Shown: positions 63,392 through 64,000 of the stretch, in pieces
Position numbering within the stretch: the stretch's first letter is position 1
Layout: each line of letters starts with the position of its first letter
Origin: Bin55 sp965205965
GTDB lineage: Bacteria > Pseudomonadota > Gammaproteobacteria > Pseudomonadales > Azotimanducaceae
Length of the DNA: 64,000 nt
NCBI GenBank assembly: GCA_965205965.1
Contig: CBDBHT010000008.1
Coordinates: 496,001-560,000, forward strand
Direction of reading: 5' to 3'
Notes under the pieces: model-generated
The model's input: the letters and a program-made list of their open reading frames with translations, nothing else
What the model was told of the DNA's origin: nothing
The model's database searches: none
Translations under genes and position numbers: made by a program

Positions 63392-64000
63392 ATGCAACTT
63401 ACGGAAGAGCAATTTAACGAGATACAGGACTTGTCCCCGAAGCCCCGGGGCAATGTTCGATGGGGTCATCGGCGGCGGGTACTAAACGGTATTCTGTACA
63501 TTCTGAAACACGGTTGCCCCTGGCGCAGCCTACCTGCGTGTTATGGGCGTTTTGGAACACGGTGTACGTGCAGATGAGGTGCTGGGCGGAGCGTGGGGTG
63601 TTGGCGGCGGTGTTCGAGCGTTGGCGCGAGCGTTGGCGCGGTCGGGGGTCTGGTCGCCTCGGACACCGAGATGGCGATGATGCTGGACAGCACCTCGGTG
63701 AAGGTACATGCGGATGGGACGGGTAGTCTAAAAAAAACGGTCCGCAAAGTATCGGCCGCTCGCGCGGAGGGCTGACCACCAAGGTGCATCTGCTGGCGTT
63801 GGACGATCGTCGAGTGTGGAGTTTCTCGCTGTCCGCCGGGCATCGGCACGATGCTCCGGAGGGTCGCCGGCTGCTCCAGCAGAGCGGTCTGAAGCACCCG
63901 AAGTACGTGATTATGGACCGTGCGTATGAAGACGACCGGACGCGGCGGGTGGTGCAAGACTTGGGAGCCACGCCCGTGGTTCCGCCCCGAGCGGACACGC
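63392..64000 (+). pseudogene. IS5-family transposase, partial, frameshifted in orfA
   Basis: ATG 63392 (MQLTEEQFNEIQDLSPKPRG) behind AAGAGG; RRRVLNGILYILKHGCPWRS is the conserved IS5 N-terminal domain. A frame break near 63555 separates YGRF from WNTVYVQMRCWAERGVLAAV, and another near 63640 leads to ASDTEMAMMLDSTSVKVHAD (first catalytic D). orfB begins at the A8 tract: GPQSIGRSRGGLTTKVHLLA, LSAGHRHDAPEGRRLL and KYVIMDRAYEDDRTRR (second D). The end is beyond the window. Confidence 0.7.
63730..63737 (+). other. A8 slippery tract between IS5 orfA and orfB
   Basis: Upstream frame reads LKKTVRKVSAARAEG and stops; the IS5 catalytic domain continues as KKNGPQSIGRSRGG in the -1 frame, the known arrangement in IS427-type elements. 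Confidence 0.6.

Larger units (their letters stand above)
63331..64000 (+). mobile_element. IS5-family (IS427-type) element, cut by the window end
   Basis: Begins GGGCGTGTTGACACTATC directly after IS630 copy 2 and carries an orfA/orfB transposase. Its far end is outside the window. Confidence 0.7.

Noticed and set aside
1..64000. CRISPR arrays, prophage or integron structures
   Set aside because: No regularly spaced short repeats, phage structural genes, integrase-attC arrangement or plasmid replication genes were seen; repeats are all explained by ISs and MITEs.

Overview
The window is a stretch of a gammaproteobacterial chromosome that has been invaded very heavily by insertion sequences (ISs). 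The core genes keep a Pseudomonas-type gene order: infA, clpA, clpS, cspD, icd, then mnmA and purB. ISs and unrelated genes have been pushed between them, and hflD, which usually lies between mnmA and purB, is absent. Core genes look moderate to low in GC, while most transposase genes are clearly GC-rich, so the mobile DNA probably came from other hosts. By eye, about half of the 64 kb is IS, IS remnant or MITE. This fits an uncultured or host-restricted bacterium undergoing IS expansion and decay; the species cannot be named from sequence alone.

Layout. 1-4107: a decayed DruA-domain (DUF4338) gene split by an IS256 element, the end of an IS1380-type element, and an IS630. 4135-5306: two tandem type IV pilin-like genes. 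5420-7515: a MITE, a decayed IS256 and an IS1380 scrap. 7550-12560: an EntD/Sfp-type phosphopantetheinyl transferase, tRNA-Leu(UAG), a tRNA-Leu(UAA) interrupted by a group I intron, and a hydantoinase/oxoprolinase pair (hyuB, hyuA). 12972-24154: prs, infA, clpA, a MITE-split IS3, clpS, cspD, a field of IS debris, and icd. 24384-33090: IS1380, the moaCDE molybdopterin operon, an IS1595, and an IS4-like element inserted in a DruA remnant. 33325-38290: mnmA, purB, a GNAT gene, a 1 kb gene-poor gap and squalene synthase. 38485-45028: an IS1380 that contains both an IS256 and a Tn5-like IS whose transposase is fused to a DruA domain. 45029-47030: IS1634 and IS1595 debris. 47143-50623: prpB-prpC-prpD (2-methylcitrate cycle). 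51548-53601: a DUF465 protein, a VWA protein, a membrane-anchored J-domain protein and a small membrane ORF. 54342-60034: MITE, an intact ISNCY-type IS and a complete IS1380. 60107-62089: a metal-sensor-like protein, anti-sigma-like protein, ECF sigma factor and EF-hand protein. 62096-64000: an IS630 and the start of an IS5.

The core genes point to an aerobic heterotroph: TCA cycle (icd), propionate oxidation through methylcitrate (prpBCD), amide-ring hydrolysis (hyuAB), molybdenum cofactor synthesis (moaCDE), ClpAS proteolysis and squalene-derived lipids. The most striking items are the group I intron in tRNA-Leu(UAA), the DruA domain (known from Druantia anti-phage systems) that recurs inside transposons here, including a direct fusion to a Tn5-like transposase, and at least three families of short non-autonomous elements, two of which can be tied to a parent IS in this window.
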